From Candidatus Zixiibacteriota bacterium (lineage in GTDB: Bacteria > Zixibacteria > MSB-5A5 > GN15 > JAAZOE01), in assembly GCA_036480375.1 (NCBI GenBank), contig JAZGGI010000049.1, positions 18,030 through 82,029 of the forward strand: a stretch of DNA of 64,000 nucleotides, given 5' to 3'. This document shows positions 46,903 to 56,500 of the stretch, piece by piece (the first letter of the stretch is position 1; each line of letters begins with the position of its first letter). The notes beneath the pieces are model-generated. The model was not told the origin of the DNA. It worked only from the letters and a program-made list of their open reading frames with translations, and searched no databases. The position numbers were made by a program, and so were the translations under genes.

Positions 46903-47162
46903 GAGTTATCCACATTTTTATTTTTGAAAATTCCTTGTAATTGCATGTTTTGTTATGAGTTATGGGGAATTGGGTTCGTTTTGTCCTTTTTCGTTATTGG
47001 CCTGTTGGCTCCTTTTATTTTGTGGCATATATGATGCGTCTCCCCGGTTGAGGATGTACTGGTTTTCAACTAAGGGGATGATTTCAGAATCAATGGCATA
47101 TTGGGTGTTAATCGGGATAATCTATAAAGTGATTGCCATTATCATATAGTTGTGCTATTATT
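46903..47162 (+). repeat. Direct repeat E, copy 1 (260 bp)
   Basis: A 260-base unit repeated in the same orientation at 47776-48035 with only about 8 differences. It contains a 64-codon frame (46955-47149) with two hydrophobic segments (CPFSLLACWLLLFCG and YWVLIGIIYKVIAIII) and, in another frame, a 30-residue hydrophobic peptide. There is no Shine-Dalgarno before either. Six of the eight differences fall at third positions of the 64-codon frame, so it may be or have been coding. A 24-base core recurs inverted at 52506-52529. Confidence 0.8.
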
Positions 47163-47233
47163 GTATACAACTAATGAAACGTTTAAGACCCACCTAATGG
47201 ATGGAATACGAACATTTTGCAAGGAGGTTTCTG

Positions 47234-47722
47234 ATGAGAATCCAGCCAAGTGTAACTATTCTTCTATTCATTGCACTCACTCTCTCCGCTTACCAGCCAG
47301 CCGCAGAGCAAACCAAGGATGATGTTGCGGCGATCCGGGCCCTGGTAGAGGCATGGGGCGCGGCGGCTGAAGCCGGCGATGTTGCCCGGATACTTGCCTG
47401 TTATAATGACGACATCGTGCAAATGCCCCCTGACGCGCCGGCCAACAGAGGCAAGCAGGCCATCGAAGAGTATTACCGCGGTAGCTTAGAGCTGTTCTCG
47501 GTCGGGGTGACCTGGCCGGTAGAAGGGACCGAAGAGATCATCGTGGCTGATGGCTGGGCGTTCCACGCAAGCGAGTACATTTCGAAGTTCACTCCTAAGG
47601 CTGGCGGAGAAACGATTGAGGCGCATGGGAAGATCATAGAGATCCTTAAACAACAGCCCGACGGGTCGTGGAAGATCGCACGCGAGATATGGAACCGAAA
47701 TAGTCCACCTGACATGGAGTGA
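47234..47722 (+). CDS. Secreted SnoaL-like/DUF4440 protein
   Basis: A 162-residue protein with a signal peptide (first ~22 residues) and an NTF2-like domain: DVAAIRALVEAWGAAAEAGD, then YNDDIVQMPPDAPANRGKQA and a C-terminal SWKIAREIWNRN. DUF4440/SnoaL domains bind small ligands or act as isomerases; the reaction here is unknown. AAGGAGG lies 7 bases before ATG 47234, which rules out the longer frame from 47201. The gene has higher GC than its flanks and sits exactly between the two copies of repeat E. Confidence 0.8.
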   Translation: MRIQPSVTILLFIALTLSAYQPAAEQTKDDVAAIRALVEAWGAAAEAGDVARILACYNDDIVQMPPDAPANRGKQAIEEYYRGSLELFSVGVTWPVEGTEEIIVADGWAFHASEYISKFTPKAGGETIEAHGKIIEILKQQPDGSWKIAREIWNRNSPPDME

Positions 47723-47775
47723 TGATTCCCCGATCGCCGGATGCCCTGCAACTTGCTGTGGGAATAGTCAAAAGT

Positions 47776-48035
47776 GAGTTATCCACATTTTTATTTTTGA
47801 AAATTCCTTGTAATTGCATGTTTTGTTATGAGTTGCGGGGAATTGGGTTCGTTTTGTCCTTTTTCGTTATTGGCCTGTTGGCTTCTTTTATTTTGTGGCA
47901 TATATGATGCCTCTCCCCGGTTGAGGATATACTGGTTTTCAACTAAGGGGCTGATTTCGGAATCAATGGCATATTGGGTGTTAATCGGGATAATCTATAA
48001 AGTGATTGCCATTATTATATAGTTGTGCTATTATT
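47776..48035 (+). repeat. Direct repeat E, copy 2 (260 bp)
   Basis: Second copy of the unit at 46903-47162, starting 873 bases later, about 97% identical, with the 64-codon frame at 47828-48022. The copies differ at three residues of that frame (Tyr/Cys, Met/Ile, Met/Leu), while the other changes are silent. The sequence after the repeat (48036-48275) shows no feature. Confidence 0.8.
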
Positions 48036-48275
48036 AAATGCGCTTGCGGGAATCACAACACGGGCAATAATGCAAATACATTTAGATAATTCTGATTTTA
48101 GGAGGGATAAATCTAATCACATAGCAAGCTATGGGCCACTTGGCAAAAATAATAGTTGCATAATTAATTGTTTTCCCCCTATATTTTAATATTAAAAGCA
48201 CTCGACCACATGCCCGGGCAGCGGGAGCGCTCAGACAGATTTAGCAGTTGAAGGGAATCCAGATGATCAGTTCGC

Positions 48276-48380
48276 TTATAAGTCGCGATTATGACGACGA
48301 TTCTGGTGGAATCCGCCTGCCGCACAAAATATCAATCCAAAGACTAAGACGGCGCCCATGAATGTTATAATTGTATCCAT
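48276..48380 (-). CDS. Possible 34-residue membrane peptide
   Basis: A short frame, divergent from the histidine-kinase gene: MDTIITFMGAVLVFGLIFC then a polar, His/Arg/Asn-rich tail. One clear membrane helix follows a short acidic start and the tail is basic, consistent with an N-out/C-in or small regulatory membrane peptide. GAGGT lies 9 bases before ATG 48380. It is too short to test by codon bias, so it remains tentative. Confidence 0.35.
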   Translation of the reverse strand: MDTIITFMGAVLVFGLIFCAAGGFHQNRRHNRDL

Positions 48381-48461
48381 TAGAAAGTACCTCATTTGTG
48401 ATCTGTGTATCTCCATAATATGCATCGGTATATTTGGGCAAATTCTTGAGGACATTATAGC

Positions 48462-49919
48462 ATGAGCCCGTTTTTCCGAATCGACGATCCCCTAGCTTTA
48501 AACGGGCTTGCGGCGGGACTACTCCTATTTCAATATATAATCTTAGCGATAATCTATTATCCAAGGGACAAAGAAAAATATCGATTCTTTCTTTATGGAT
48601 GTTTAGCATGGACTGCAAATCTATTTTACCTTTGGATACTTGATATAGGCAAGAATTCGCCAAGCTTTTTACCCGGTTCATTATCCGAGGCAATTGTCAT
48701 TATTCTTAATACCGTTACTATGTTTTTTTTCCTCGCGGCAGCTGAAAGGCAATGGAGATTGAATAAAAAAAGGCATTTTGTTAAACTGCCAGTTATTTAT
48801 GTTGCTAGCATTTTGGCACTTTTTATTCCTTTAATTGAGGTTTTGTTAAAAAGTAAGCTCTCGATTGCTGGCGATGCGCTTGCTGTGAGTTATGGATGTG
48901 CTGGCTTATTTGTCTTCGGATTAGCATATCACCTCTATTTCCGTACCAATCCTGTAATATACCCATCTCTCACGAGGGGAACTATAATCTATCCAATTTA
49001 CTTCTACGCCTTGCTGCAATTTGGCCACTTTATACCAGATATCCCTCTTAACAATGGTCAAGATGCATTCTGTCTGCATGACTTATTCCATTTGGCCGGA
49101 ATGTCAGCAAAAATCATTCATTTGCTGGGGCTATTGTCCTTTTCACATTATTTATTTGTAACTTATGCCGAGTATCGAGTCTTTTATAAAGAGAAAAGCC
49201 AGCTGATAGCTGATGCGCAAGATGCTTTAAAAGTGATCCGTCAATTAAGCCATGAGATCAAAACTCCCAAAGCCTCATTCAAACTGTTTATTGACATTAT
49301 AAAGGAACTCCCATCGACCGATAAGGTTGAACTTAAGTCACAAAGCGAAAAGCTGGCAGAACTTGCCCAAAAAACTGTGGATGTTATTGATGTTTTTAAT
49401 AAAGCAATCCCTGATGTTGATAAAGGAACTTCGCAAAAGGAGAAAGCAATAATCGATTTGAATCAGCTTTGTAATGAAGCTGTACGGACACTAGAAACTG
49501 TTATGTTGTCTAATACTGCTATACGAAGGAAATATGAAGGCGATATCTGGGTAGAGGGACATGCCGCCGAACTGCATCAGGTTATTCGCAACTTATTAAA
49601 AAACGCTATTGAGGCAACTAAGCATTGCGAATCTCCGCTTGTTTATTTAAGCACAAGTGTGGTCAGTGATGAAACGGGGACAAAATATGTCAAATTATTG
49701 GTATGCGATAACGGCCCAGGTGTAAACGATGATATAGTGGATCGGATTTTCCAATCGGGATTCTCGACTAAAGTTGGAGAAAGGGGATTTGGACTTGAAA
49801 TTGCTAGACGCATCACTATAAAACATGGCGGGACCCTCAATCTAACACACTCACGAGGCGGTCGATTTGGGGGAGCCGCTTTTGTGCTATCCTTACCTCA
49901 CAAAAGTAAACGCAAGTAA
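48462..49919 (+). CDS. Membrane sensor histidine kinase
   Basis: A 485-residue kinase. Residues ~10-235 contain about seven hydrophobic helices, an integral membrane sensor with no recognisable ligand domain. The H-box is RQLSHEIKTPKASF with His264. The ATPase domain shows NLLKNAIEAT (N box), VCDNGPGVND (G1) and GERGFGLEIARRIT (G2). The gene is AT-rich compared with the chromosomal core. It is the first of four close or overlapping genes. The partner receiver follows after 16 bases. Confidence 0.88.
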   Translation: MSPFFRIDDPLALNGLAAGLLLFQYIILAIIYYPRDKEKYRFFLYGCLAWTANLFYLWILDIGKNSPSFLPGSLSEAIVIILNTVTMFFFLAAAERQWRLNKKRHFVKLPVIYVASILALFIPLIEVLLKSKLSIAGDALAVSYGCAGLFVFGLAYHLYFRTNPVIYPSLTRGTIIYPIYFYALLQFGHFIPDIPLNNGQDAFCLHDLFHLAGMSAKIIHLLGLLSFSHYLFVTYAEYRVFYKEKSQLIADAQDALKVIRQLSHEIKTPKASFKLFIDIIKELPSTDKVELKSQSEKLAELAQKTVDVIDVFNKAIPDVDKGTSQKEKAIIDLNQLCNEAVRTLETVMLSNTAIRRKYEGDIWVEGHAAELHQVIRNLLKNAIEATKHCESPLVYLSTSVVSDETGTKYVKLLVCDNGPGVNDDIVDRIFQSGFSTKVGERGFGLEIARRITIKHGGTLNLTHSRGGRFGGAAFVLSLPHKSKRK

Positions 49920-49935
49920 AACAAGGAGGATACGA

Positions 49936-50607
49936 ATGTCCGAGAACAATGTTCTGGTACTTGATGATGAAGCAAATTTCACGGGGCTAGTAACAAATTA
50001 TGCGAAAATTAAGTCGATCCCGGCACAATCAGCTTCAAATGCTGATGAGGCCATAGAATTACTAAATAAAAAGACGTTTTATGTGATCCTCATCGACTTG
50101 CATCTTGGTCCCGGGCAACAAAGTGGGCTTGATTTCGCTGAGTATGTCAGAGCAAATTATCCTCAAGTGATTCTCTGTATTGTAACAGGGAATGAATTAA
50201 ATAAGAATGAAATGGTCCGTGCAAGGAATATTGGAGTAGATGTCATTAAGAAGGATCATCTGGATGGTAATCGACTATATTCCCTCATGTTGGGTCAATG
50301 GACGTCAATGCCATCGCAAGCTGACACTGAGAGAAAAGGAATCGTGGGAGAATTGAAAATCCGTTGTGATATTCTCGAAGCCCAGAATGTTGAATTAAAG
50401 TCGGTTATCGATTTATTAATTGAAGACCTGGTTGATGAACTCAAGAACCTCCCTAATCAAAAAGCTGAAAAAATAATCGCCGGAACGAAGCGAATTTCCA
50501 CGGAAGAACTTCTCGATGACTTAAAAAAGAAAAACTCAAGAGGAATTAAAATAGTTCGCTGGTATCACAGTTACTTACAATTATTACGGGGGAAACATGT
50601 TACATAA
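49936..50607 (+). CDS. Stand-alone response regulator without DNA-binding domain
   Basis: A 223-residue protein. Residues 1-~125 are a complete receiver: VLVLDDEANF (acidic pair), phospho-acceptor Asp54 in ILIDLHLGPG, IVTGNE and VIKKDH (Lys105). The remaining ~100 residues are a coiled-coil-like helix and a short basic end (RGIKIVRWYHSYLQLLRG), not an HTH or an enzyme domain I recognise. AAGGAGG lies 6 bases before ATG 49936, so the longer frame is rejected. It overlaps the next gene by 11 bases. Output must be by protein contact. Confidence 0.85.
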   Translation: MSENNVLVLDDEANFTGLVTNYAKIKSIPAQSASNADEAIELLNKKTFYVILIDLHLGPGQQSGLDFAEYVRANYPQVILCIVTGNELNKNEMVRARNIGVDVIKKDHLDGNRLYSLMLGQWTSMPSQADTERKGIVGELKIRCDILEAQNVELKSVIDLLIEDLVDELKNLPNQKAEKIIAGTKRISTEELLDDLKKKNSRGIKIVRWYHSYLQLLRGKHVT

Positions 50608-51286
50608 AATTGTTGACAAAATTGGAAACGCATGCCGGTTTTTATTTGACTCTGATGCAACACAAAGGGTATTTCTAAGGAGTTTTGTTCCCAAGCGCTG
50701 GGGGTTAATCCCGATTATCAGGAAGTGCTGGAATACCTCAGAAATTTGTTGCGATTCGAGGCTGGATACGTGGATTGATCCAAAGCGAGCAAACGTACTT
50801 CTCTTAGTAACGGGATTAGGAGCTTCTCGTGGATTTTTTTGCTGCCATACTCATTCCCTGGATGATAAATGCTTGTGTCCAGTATCGTGGTGGCAATCGG
50901 AAAGAAAATATAAGTTGTACATTTTTGCTTTAACGTGCTTTTCTGCTGACTACCTTCGCGAAAGGGACGTTTCTTTGAATTTTCACTCAGCCATAGGTTT
51001 CGCAGACGATGTTTATTTTGACTTCGATAGCGACGATAAGAATTCTGTTCATTTCGTAGAGGGACTCCTACGATGTTTGAAATCTGAGCTGAGCTCATCA
51101 GGAAAGATTAATGATACTGCAGTGTGTTCCATAAAGCGCCTGCTGGCTGCAGCAGCAATTGGCGGCCATTATCAGGGGAATAGAGGAAAAACCAAATGGA
51201 AGGGACCTATGCCTTCGCTCTTAAACAGTATTTTCCTTGCTGGGCTTAGTGATAGTATTAGATTTATAGAAGGAAGGCAGGTATGA
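50597..51286 (+). CDS. Unknown protein, possible caspase/CHAT-fold cysteine protease
   Basis: A 229-residue protein I cannot assign firmly. The order of elements resembles clan CD peptidases: a hydrophobic strand (NVLLLVTGLG) followed by a His (CHTHSLDD, His84/His86), then strand YIFALTCFSADYL with Cys114, then an AIGFADDVYF segment like the GA.AVIGW loop of CHAT/caspase-like domains, and a helical end. His-Cys spacing of about 30 fits only loosely. It has no membrane helix or signal peptide and an unusually high Cys content. GGGGG precedes the ATG. It overlaps both neighbours, so it belongs to the kinase operon. Confidence 0.55.
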   Translation: MLHKIVDKIGNACRFLFDSDATQRVFLRSFVPKRWGLIPIIRKCWNTSEICCDSRLDTWIDPKRANVLLLVTGLGASRGFFCCHTHSLDDKCLCPVSWWQSERKYKLYIFALTCFSADYLRERDVSLNFHSAIGFADDVYFDFDSDDKNSVHFVEGLLRCLKSELSSSGKINDTAVCSIKRLLAAAAIGGHYQGNRGKTKWKGPMPSLLNSIFLAGLSDSIRFIEGRQV

Positions 51287-51810
51287 CGAAATACAAAGAG
51301 CTTATCAATCGCATCCAATCATTCCTAGATGGCCCGGGCATCAGGCATTTCGGTGATGATTCTAAATCCTATCCGTCGTTTACAAAGGGGGGACTTGACG
51401 AGCAATTAGTTAGCTATGTAGCATCGCTGAAAAGTGAACTCAGTAGATTGAGTCGTGCAGCGATGATTGTTATGTACTCAAGTGTTACTCTTCTATTGGG
51501 TTGTATAGTATTATTAATGTTTGGCTCGAATCTAGAAATATCAAGCTTTTCAGCTATTGTTTCCTTACTTCTCCAGATAGTCTATAGATTAATAACGAAT
51601 CGCGAACGCCGACTTCGAGATGATGTTTCCAATGCCGAGGAATTTATAAGCTCATTAATGGCCGTGGATGTGCTGATGGAATTCACTGATTCCATAGACG
51701 ACCCAACTAAGAAAGATGTTGCAAAGGCAGACCTACTCAGAGACCTTCCTGACTTGTTATTGAGACAAATGCCTAGGTGGCGACCTCCCTCGCAAGACGA
51801 AGCAGCGTAG
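51283..51810 (+). CDS. Hypothetical 2-TM protein of the kinase operon
   Basis: A 175-residue protein of unknown function. A soluble N-terminus (~60 residues) is followed by two membrane helices (about residues 62-82 and 88-106), then a basic RLITNRERRLRDD and a long helical C-terminus. Both ends should be cytosolic. The layout matches the C-terminal half of the pseudo-receiver protein at 33906-34910. The start overlaps the previous stop in an ATGA junction with AAGGCAGG upstream. As the last gene of the operon it may be a membrane-acting effector or anchor; this is inference. Confidence 0.65.
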   Translation: MTKYKELINRIQSFLDGPGIRHFGDDSKSYPSFTKGGLDEQLVSYVASLKSELSRLSRAAMIVMYSSVTLLLGCIVLLMFGSNLEISSFSAIVSLLLQIVYRLITNRERRLRDDVSNAEEFISSLMAVDVLMEFTDSIDDPTKKDVAKADLLRDLPDLLLRQMPRWRPPSQDEAA

Positions 51811-51825
51811 GGATGGAAAAATATG

Positions 51826-51880
51826 GCCCGGTGGCCTGTCCAAAAAATAAACGAAGCGATTTTTTGGGTGGGGTCCTGCC
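51826..51880. repeat. Palindromic repeat K, copy 3
   Basis: CCGGTGGCC, then a CCAAAAAAT...ATTTTTTGG stem with a CGAAGCG core, then GTGGGGTCC. It is related to the copies at 33836 and 35107. It follows the 2-TM gene by 16 bases and may terminate the operon. Confidence 0.55.
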
Positions 51881-51907
51881 GAGGACGATTGAATGATATT
51901 TGCCGGT

Positions 51908-52066
51908 TTAGTCGAACTGTTGGGCAATGCGCCGCCCGGCATAAATTCCAATACCGGTGCCAATCATGCTAATCAGAAGGGCAGTAAATAATCCGATTTG
52001 ACCGCCCAGCCACCAACCGAGCCATCCGCCGATGATGCTGAGAGTTATGGTAAGGAGTGATTTCAT
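51908..52066 (-). CDS. Small glycine-rich 2-TM membrane protein
   Basis: A 52-residue protein made almost entirely of two helices: MKSLLTITLSIIGGWLGWWL and GLFTALLISMIGTGIGIYAG, ending RRIAQQFD. The Gly-zipper pattern SxxGGWxGWWxG...GTGxGxYxGRR is common in short conserved bacterial membrane proteins, some annotated as transglycosylase-associated or GlsB-like. Function unknown. I start at 52066; the longer frame to 52174 adds a non-homologous N-terminus. No strong Shine-Dalgarno. Confidence 0.6.
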   Translation of the reverse strand: MKSLLTITLSIIGGWLGWWLGGQIGLFTALLISMIGTGIGIYAGRRIAQQFD

Positions 52067-52249
52067 ACTAATTATAAGATCGGAAGATAAGGCGAAAATA
52101 GTTACAACGATCTGGTGTTTGGTATCTAATAAGTCTAAATTGGGCGGTAGGGTCCCCGCATAGAGCATGTACATTTATCCAATCAATCCGGCGGATTATC
52201 CGAAATTATCCGCATAGGTATGCTGCAATATAGTGAAGTAAAGGCTGCA

Positions 52250-52529
52250 TGGATTCCAGCGTTCGCTGGAATGACAGGCGAAAGCCTGAAAGGTAACACA
52301 CCCCGCCCTGCGGGCACCCCTCTCAAGACAGGCGAAAACCTGGTTAGGGAAAAAAGACTGGATACCCGCCTTCGCAGGTATGACAAATAGGCATTAAGGT
52401 AGAAAAAGATAAATGACCTACTTCTTGGCAAAAATTCAGATAAATTACGCGACAGTCAAAAAGGGATGACATCCCCGACAGCCAAAAAACAGGCCCCCGC
52501 CTGCGAAAAGGACAAAACGAACCCAATTC
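52250..52529. repeat. Mosaic repeat block upstream of the mutase operon
   Basis: The spacer 52067-52633 is a patchwork of modules found elsewhere in the window: a GATTCCAGCG/CGCTGGAAT palindrome (~52252), repeat F inverted (52295-52349), repeat D direct (52392-52493), and 24 bases of repeat E inverted (52506-52529). Short CAGGC/GCCTG hairpin arms join them. No coding signal except that of the repeats. Confidence 0.7.
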
Positions 52530-52633
52530 GCTTGACAGAATGACCGGTAAAAGCTGATTACAACCCTTGCCAAATCCCAAAAAGTCGTATATTTTTGAGA
52601 AATAAATTTACTCGAATTTCATAGGACTAAACC

Positions 52634-54334
52634 TTGTTTGAGGAATTTGAAAACCCGGAATTTGAAAAATGGCAGGCCGAAGCAGAGCGGTTGATTGGGG
52701 ATAAATACGCCGGTCTATTGTCGGAATCCTACAAATCCGAAGGCTTAAAATTGAAGCCCCTATTTCGACAAGAGGATAATAAAAATATTCTCGGTATCGA
52801 ATCTTTGCCCGGACAAAGTCCTTTTCTTCGCGGAGCAAAAACGCCGACGGAAAAACGAAACGAATGGCTCATCTCCCAGGAATCAAAATGCCCAACTCCG
52901 GAAATTCTTAACCAAATTCTCAAAGACGAAATCAGACATGGAGCGACTTCGCTGAATATCCCCATGGACCGACCCTCTCGTCTGGGATTTGATCCGGATG
53001 AGACAGATATTGAAAGCGTTGGACGCGAAGGAGTCTCCTTGACAACGCTTGATGATTCTTGTGCCGCCCTCTCGGAAATTGATATTTCTTCATACCCTAT
53101 TTACCTGCACGTCGGAATAAATGGTTTGTTACATCTCGCTTATTTAATGGCTCTGGCGAAAAAAAATAATATTCCAAGCGAGAACGTTCGCGGCGCCATC
53201 GCTTCCGACCCGATTGGCGAATGGCTCCTGCAGGGTACTCTGCCGCTGCCGATTGAAAATGCTTTTGATGAATTGGCGGCCGTGACAAATTGGGTTGATT
53301 TTCAATCATCGGACCTGGGAACAATCTGGATTCACGGTGAATATATCAGAAACAGCGGCGGCACCGTCATGATGGAACTGGCCTATTCGATGGCGGCCGG
53401 AGTCGAATATCTCAGGCAAATGGAAAACCGCGACATTGATATTTCGCGCGTGCTACCGCATATTAAATTCAGCTTTGGGATCGGTTCCAATCTGTTTCTC
53501 GAAGTCGCGAAACTTCGAGCCGTCCGGTTACTGTGGGACAAAATCACTGATGCCTGCGGCATCCCTCCCGACAAACGTAAAATCCGGATTCACGCCACTA
53601 CCGTCGATTACAATAAAACGCGATTGGATGCTTACAACAATGTTCTAAGATTGACCACCGAATCTTTTGCCGGCGCTATAGGAGGAGCCGACAGTATAAA
53701 TGTTTCTCCCTATAATATGTATGAGAACTCGTCGGATAATGATTCCCGACGGCTGTCAAGAAATATTCAATTAATCCTTAAAAATGAAATCCATCTGGAT
53801 AAGATAATTGATCCCGGGGGGGGCTCCTATTTTATCGAACATCTGACAAATAATATCGCCCGGATCGTCTGGGAGAAATTCCGTGAGATAGAAAAACAGG
53901 GTGGATTGATCGAATCATTGAAGGCGGGAACTTTACAGGTCGAAATTGAGAAAATTGAGAAAAAAGACGCCAGTGATTTTCTATCGGGTAAAAAAGTATC
54001 AGTAGGAGTCAATAAATATATCAGGAGCGATGAAGAACATTCCGAAATCGACCAATCAAACTCTCGCATTGAAATTAATAAACGACGTGAACAAATTGGA
54101 GCTCTCAAAAAGTCCGAAACTTATGAGAAAGCTCTTGACGCATTATCGAAAAATCATACTAAGCTAAAGACGCCCGAATGTGTTGATACATTAATAGCGG
54201 TTGCTTCCCACGGAGCGACTATCGGAGACATTTCGAAAAGCATTAGAAGGGATTTACCCCAATCAGTCCGCATAACATCGCTAAATATCCATCGCCGATC
54301 CGAATCTTTGGAAAAATCCGGGAGTGACTCATGA
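52634..54334 (+). CDS. mutA: Methylmalonyl-CoA mutase small (beta) subunit
   Basis: A 566-residue non-catalytic partner of the B12-dependent mutase. [20 protein letters not shown] corresponds to the TIM-barrel entry, and [22 protein letters not shown] with [12 protein letters not shown] are conserved in both subunits. It stops after the linker and lacks a cobalamin-binding domain, whereas many small subunits keep a degenerate one. The start is TTG with AGGA 7 bases upstream; no ATG fits. It overlaps the large subunit gene by 4 bases. Confidence 0.9.
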   Translation: MFEEFENPEFEKWQAEAERLIGDKYAGLLSESYKSEGLKLKPLFRQEDNKNILGIESLPGQSPFLRGAKTPTEKRNEWLISQESKCPTPEILNQILKDEIRHGATSLNIPMDRPSRLGFDPDETDIESVGREGVSLTTLDDSCAALSEIDISSYPIYLHVGINGLLHLAYLMALAKKNNIPSENVRGAIASDPIGEWLLQGTLPLPIENAFDELAAVTNWVDFQSSDLGTIWIHGEYIRNSGGTVMMELAYSMAAGVEYLRQMENRDIDISRVLPHIKFSFGIGSNLFLEVAKLRAVRLLWDKITDACGIPPDKRKIRIHATTVDYNKTRLDAYNNVLRLTTESFAGAIGGADSINVSPYNMYENSSDNDSRRLSRNIQLILKNEIHLDKIIDPGGGSYFIEHLTNNIARIVWEKFREIEKQGGLIESLKAGTLQVEIEKIEKKDASDFLSGKKVSVGVNKYIRSDEEHSEIDQSNSRIEINKRREQIGALKKSETYEKALDALSKNHTKLKTPECVDTLIAVASHGATIGDISKSIRRDLPQSVRITSLNIHRRSESLEKSGSDS

Positions 54335-56493
54335 GCAAAATCCCCAATTTCCAAAACATTGATTTTGGCCATAATAAGAGATCAGGGTCGTCAAAAACTC
54401 CCGTCGATAGTCGGCAAGGTATTCCTTCATGGCCGACTCTTGAGCAAATTGATATAAAACCGATTTATACAAAACAGGACATTGAGAAATTGGAGCATCT
54501 CGAATCTCTGCCCGGGTTTCCTCCCTTTGTACGCGGGCCGTACCTAACGATGTACGTCACCCGCCCCTGGACGATTCGCCAGTATGCCGGTTTTTCCACT
54601 GCTGAGGATTCCAACGTTTTTTATCGCCGTAATCTCGCCGCCGGGCAAAAAGGCCTCTCGGTAGCCTTTGACCTGGCCACTCACCGGGGTTATGATTCCG
54701 ATCATCCCCGTGTCGAGGGCGATGTCGGCATGGCCGGAGTTGCCATCGATTCCATCCTTGATATGAAAATCCTGTTTGACGGCATACCTCTCGACAAAAT
54801 GTCGGTATCGATGACGATGAACGGCGCCGTGTTGCCGGTTATGGCTTTCTATGTCGTTGCCGCCGAAGAGCAGGGCGTTAAGATGGATAAACTGGCCGGG
54901 ACCATCCAGAACGATATTCTTAAAGAATACATGGTCCGAAATACATATATCTATCCGCCGCAAGGCTCGATGAAAATCGTCGGGGATATAATCGCCTTCA
55001 CATCCGAAAATATGCCCAAATTCAACAGCGTTTCCATCTCCGGCTATCATATGCAGGAAGCGGGAGCTACGGCTGATCTCGAAATGGCCTACACCCTTGC
55101 CGACGGCCTCGAATATGTCCGTACCGGATTGGCGGCCGGTTTGACCATCGATGAATTCGCCCCGCGCTTATCGTTTTTCTGGGCCATCGGAAAAAATTAT
55201 TTCATGGAAGTGGCCAAGATGCGAGCGGCGCGGATGCTCTGGGCCAAACTCATAAAACAATTTAATCCCCAAAATCCAAAATCAATGATGCTCCGCACCC
55301 ACTGCCAGACATCCGGCTGGAGCCTGACCGCCCAGGATCCGTTTAATAATATTGCTCGCACCTGCATCGAAGCTATGGCCGCGGCCCTGGGGCACACGCA
55401 ATCACTGCATACCAACGCTCTCGATGAAGCCATCGCCCTTCCAACCGACTTCAGCGCCCGTATTGCCCGCAATACTCAGCTCTATCTTCAAGAAGAAACG
55501 GGAATATGCGATGTTATTGACCCCTGGGGCGGTTCTTATTATGTCGAATCATTGACCGATGGACTGGCCCGTAAGGCCTGGAATCATATTCAGGAAGTTG
55601 AAGAGCTGGGCGGAATGACGAAAGCTATCGAAAGCGGCCTGCCCAAAAGGCGCATCGAGGAGGCCGCCGCTCGTCGTCAGGCCCGGATCGATTCCGGCGA
55701 AGAAATTATAATCGGCGTCAATAAATATCAGCCCGAACATGAAACTTCAGTTGACATTCTTGAAGTGGACAATCAAATTGTACGTAAGCAGCAAATTGAA
55801 CGCTTAAAAGAACTTCGAGCCAATCGTGATGATATCGCGGTCGAACAGACGCTAAAAGCTCTGACCGCCTGCGCCGAATCCGGCCAAGGGAATCTGCTTG
55901 ATTTATCGATCAAGGCCGCTCGAGTACAATGCACCCTGGGCGAAATAAGCTCCGCCATTGAAAAGGTTTGGGGTCGTCATAAAGCGAAGCATAATATCAT
56001 CTCGGGCGTCTATAAAAATGAATTTAAGGGGAACGAAGCCATCGACGAAGTTCGTAAATTATCGGATGAATTCGCGGTCCGGGAAGGACGGCGGCCGCGG
56101 ATACTGATTGCCAAGATGGGACAGGATGGGCATGACCGGGGCGCCAAAGTAATCGCGACGGCTCTGGCCGATCTTGGATTTGATGTCGATATCGGACCGT
56201 TATTTCAGACTCCGAAGGAGACAGCCCTTCAGGCGGCAGAAAACGACGTGCATATTATCGGCATGAGTTCATTGGCCGCGGGACATAAAACACATTTGCC
56301 GCAATTAGTCGAAGAACTCAAAAAACTCGGAAGAAGCGATATTCTCGTAGCCGTCGGCGGTGTCATCCCATCACAGGATTATGATTTTCTTTTTGAACAT
56401 GGCGCCTGCGCGGTCTTTGGTCCGGGAACGGTTATTCCCAACGCGGCCAAAACAATTTTAGAAAAATTGACAACTCGGGAAAGTAGACGATAA
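54331..56493 (+). CDS. mutB: Methylmalonyl-CoA mutase large (alpha) subunit
   Basis: A 720-residue catalytic subunit that interconverts methylmalonyl-CoA and succinyl-CoA, linking propionate, odd-chain and branched-chain carbon to the TCA cycle. The TIM barrel shows [18 protein letters not shown] and [18 protein letters not shown]. The C-terminal cobalamin domain has [13 protein letters not shown], whose DxHxxG His is the lower axial ligand of cobalt, then [12 protein letters not shown] and GGVIPSQDY. Length is standard. meaB follows after 7 bases. Confidence 0.97.
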   Translation: MSKIPNFQNIDFGHNKRSGSSKTPVDSRQGIPSWPTLEQIDIKPIYTKQDIEKLEHLESLPGFPPFVRGPYLTMYVTRPWTIRQYAGFSTAEDSNVFYRRNLAAGQKGLSVAFDLATHRGYDSDHPRVEGDVGMAGVAIDSILDMKILFDGIPLDKMSVSMTMNGAVLPVMAFYVVAAEEQGVKMDKLAGTIQNDILKEYMVRNTYIYPPQGSMKIVGDIIAFTSENMPKFNSVSISGYHMQEAGATADLEMAYTLADGLEYVRTGLAAGLTIDEFAPRLSFFWAIGKNYFMEVAKMRAARMLWAKLIKQFNPQNPKSMMLRTHCQTSGWSLTAQDPFNNIARTCIEAMAAALGHTQSLHTNALDEAIALPTDFSARIARNTQLYLQEETGICDVIDPWGGSYYVESLTDGLARKAWNHIQEVEELGGMTKAIESGLPKRRIEEAAARRQARIDSGEEIIIGVNKYQPEHETSVDILEVDNQIVRKQQIERLKELRANRDDIAVEQTLKALTACAESGQGNLLDLSIKAARVQCTLGEISSAIEKVWGRHKAKHNIISGVYKNEFKGNEAIDEVRKLSDEFAVREGRRPRILIAKMGQDGHDRGAKVIATALADLGFDVDIGPLFQTPKETALQAAENDVHIIGMSSLAAGHKTHLPQLVEELKKLGRSDILVAVGGVIPSQDYDFLFEHGACAVFGPGTVIPNAAKTILEKLTTRESRR

Positions 56494-56500
56494 CAATATT

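Noticed and set aside
48289..48693. 134-codon antisense frame
   Set aside because: It overlaps the kinase N-terminus and its sequence is a shadow of that gene.
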